From Pseudomonadota bacterium (GTDB lineage Bacteria > Desulfobacterota > Syntrophobacteria > Syntrophobacterales > Syntrophobacteraceae), in the NCBI GenBank assembly GCA_023416335.1, contig JAEZHY010000118.1, forward strand, positions 1 through 37,209: 37,209 nt of DNA, read 5' to 3'. The notes below the pieces were generated by a model, which did not search any database, was not told where the DNA came from, and saw only the letters and a program-made list of their open reading frames with translations. Positions 37,090 through 37,209 of this stretch are shown here, piece after piece (positions within the stretch are counted from its first letter, which is position 1; the number at the start of each line of letters is the position of its first letter). The position numbers and the translations under genes were made by a program.

Positions 37090-37139
37090 GTTGCTTTAAG
37101 GAAATACGCCGCTGGTTCCCAAGGTCCGCCTTGGGAACC
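37090..37139 (-). repeat. 39-base dispersed repeat, copy 2, with hairpin
   Basis: The minus strand of 37090-37128 is identical to 18794-18832. Past the repeat edge, at 37079-37101, it continues into a sequence very close to the IS4 right end at 1399. Within this copy GGTTCCCAAGG (37114-37124) and CCTTGGGAACC (37129-37139) form a perfect 11-bp hairpin with loop TCCG; the first copy lacks the second arm. Confidence 0.7.
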
Positions 37140-37209
37140 CCGCCCCGGCAGGCCGGATAGTATCCGGTACGAGCTGTCCAAAATACTTGGCCTACCGGGA
37201 TGGGGTCAT

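Larger units (their letters stand above)
36830..37209. other. Repeat-rich intergenic end of the window
   Basis: No gene is supported over these 380 bases. They include a spaced GTGCCCACC/GGTGGGCAC pair, a copy of the 39-base dispersed repeat and a perfect hairpin. The upstream region of the exporter operon must also lie here. Confidence 0.5.

Noticed and set aside
36861..37181. Leftward open frame of 106 codons at the window end
   Set aside because: It runs through the dispersed repeat and the GTGGGCAC pair, so it is a product of repeat sequence.

Overview
The window looks like a chromosome segment of an anaerobic deltaproteobacterium (Desulfobacterota). The evidence is a nine-heme periplasmic cytochrome c, a B12-binding radical SAM enzyme, an orphan type II secretion pseudopilin, two HU/IHF proteins and the block xseA-xseB-ispA-dxs-tlyA, in moderately GC-rich DNA. 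A Syntrophobacter-like origin is a guess from general resemblance, not a proven assignment. I see no rRNA, tRNA or CRISPR array.

Left part (1-5300) is accessory DNA: a frameshifted IS4-family transposase, a gene for a secreted multiheme cytochrome, and a two-gene unit made of a small Ala/Ser/Lys-rich repeat protein followed by a TIR/deoxyribosyltransferase-like protein. That pair has its own promoter and is the best candidate for an undescribed system.

The segment 5331-10645 is a tightly packed leftward operon: a LytM/M23 envelope protein that has lost its zinc ligands, then priA, then a B12-binding radical SAM gene. Divergent from it are an HU gene, a nucleoside phosphorylase-family gene, ligA, an acylphosphatase and a small membrane protein (10910-14973). 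A shared hairpin separates these from a leftward ihfB-like-serS unit, followed upstream by hpt and a zinc-ribbon/DUF3426 gene.

The intergenic region around 18261-19019 is full of palindromic and dispersed repeats. After a NifU-domain gene comes a run of ten leftward genes (30010 to 19308): peptide-binding protein, nudC, two peptide-type permeases, xseA, xseB, ispA, dxs, tlyA and rlmH. It mixes nutrient uptake, DNA repair, isoprenoid synthesis and rRNA methylation. No peptide-transporter ATPase gene is present.

The right end (30200-37209) holds two small unknown genes transcribed away from each other, gspG with a clear terminator, a cluster of GTGGGCAC palindromes, a membrane-protein gene broken by two frameshifts, and an ABC exporter pair with the residue pattern of an asymmetric heterodimer. 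The final 380 bases are repeat-rich and include a 39-base sequence also found at 18794, whose edge resembles the end of the IS4 element at the left of the window.
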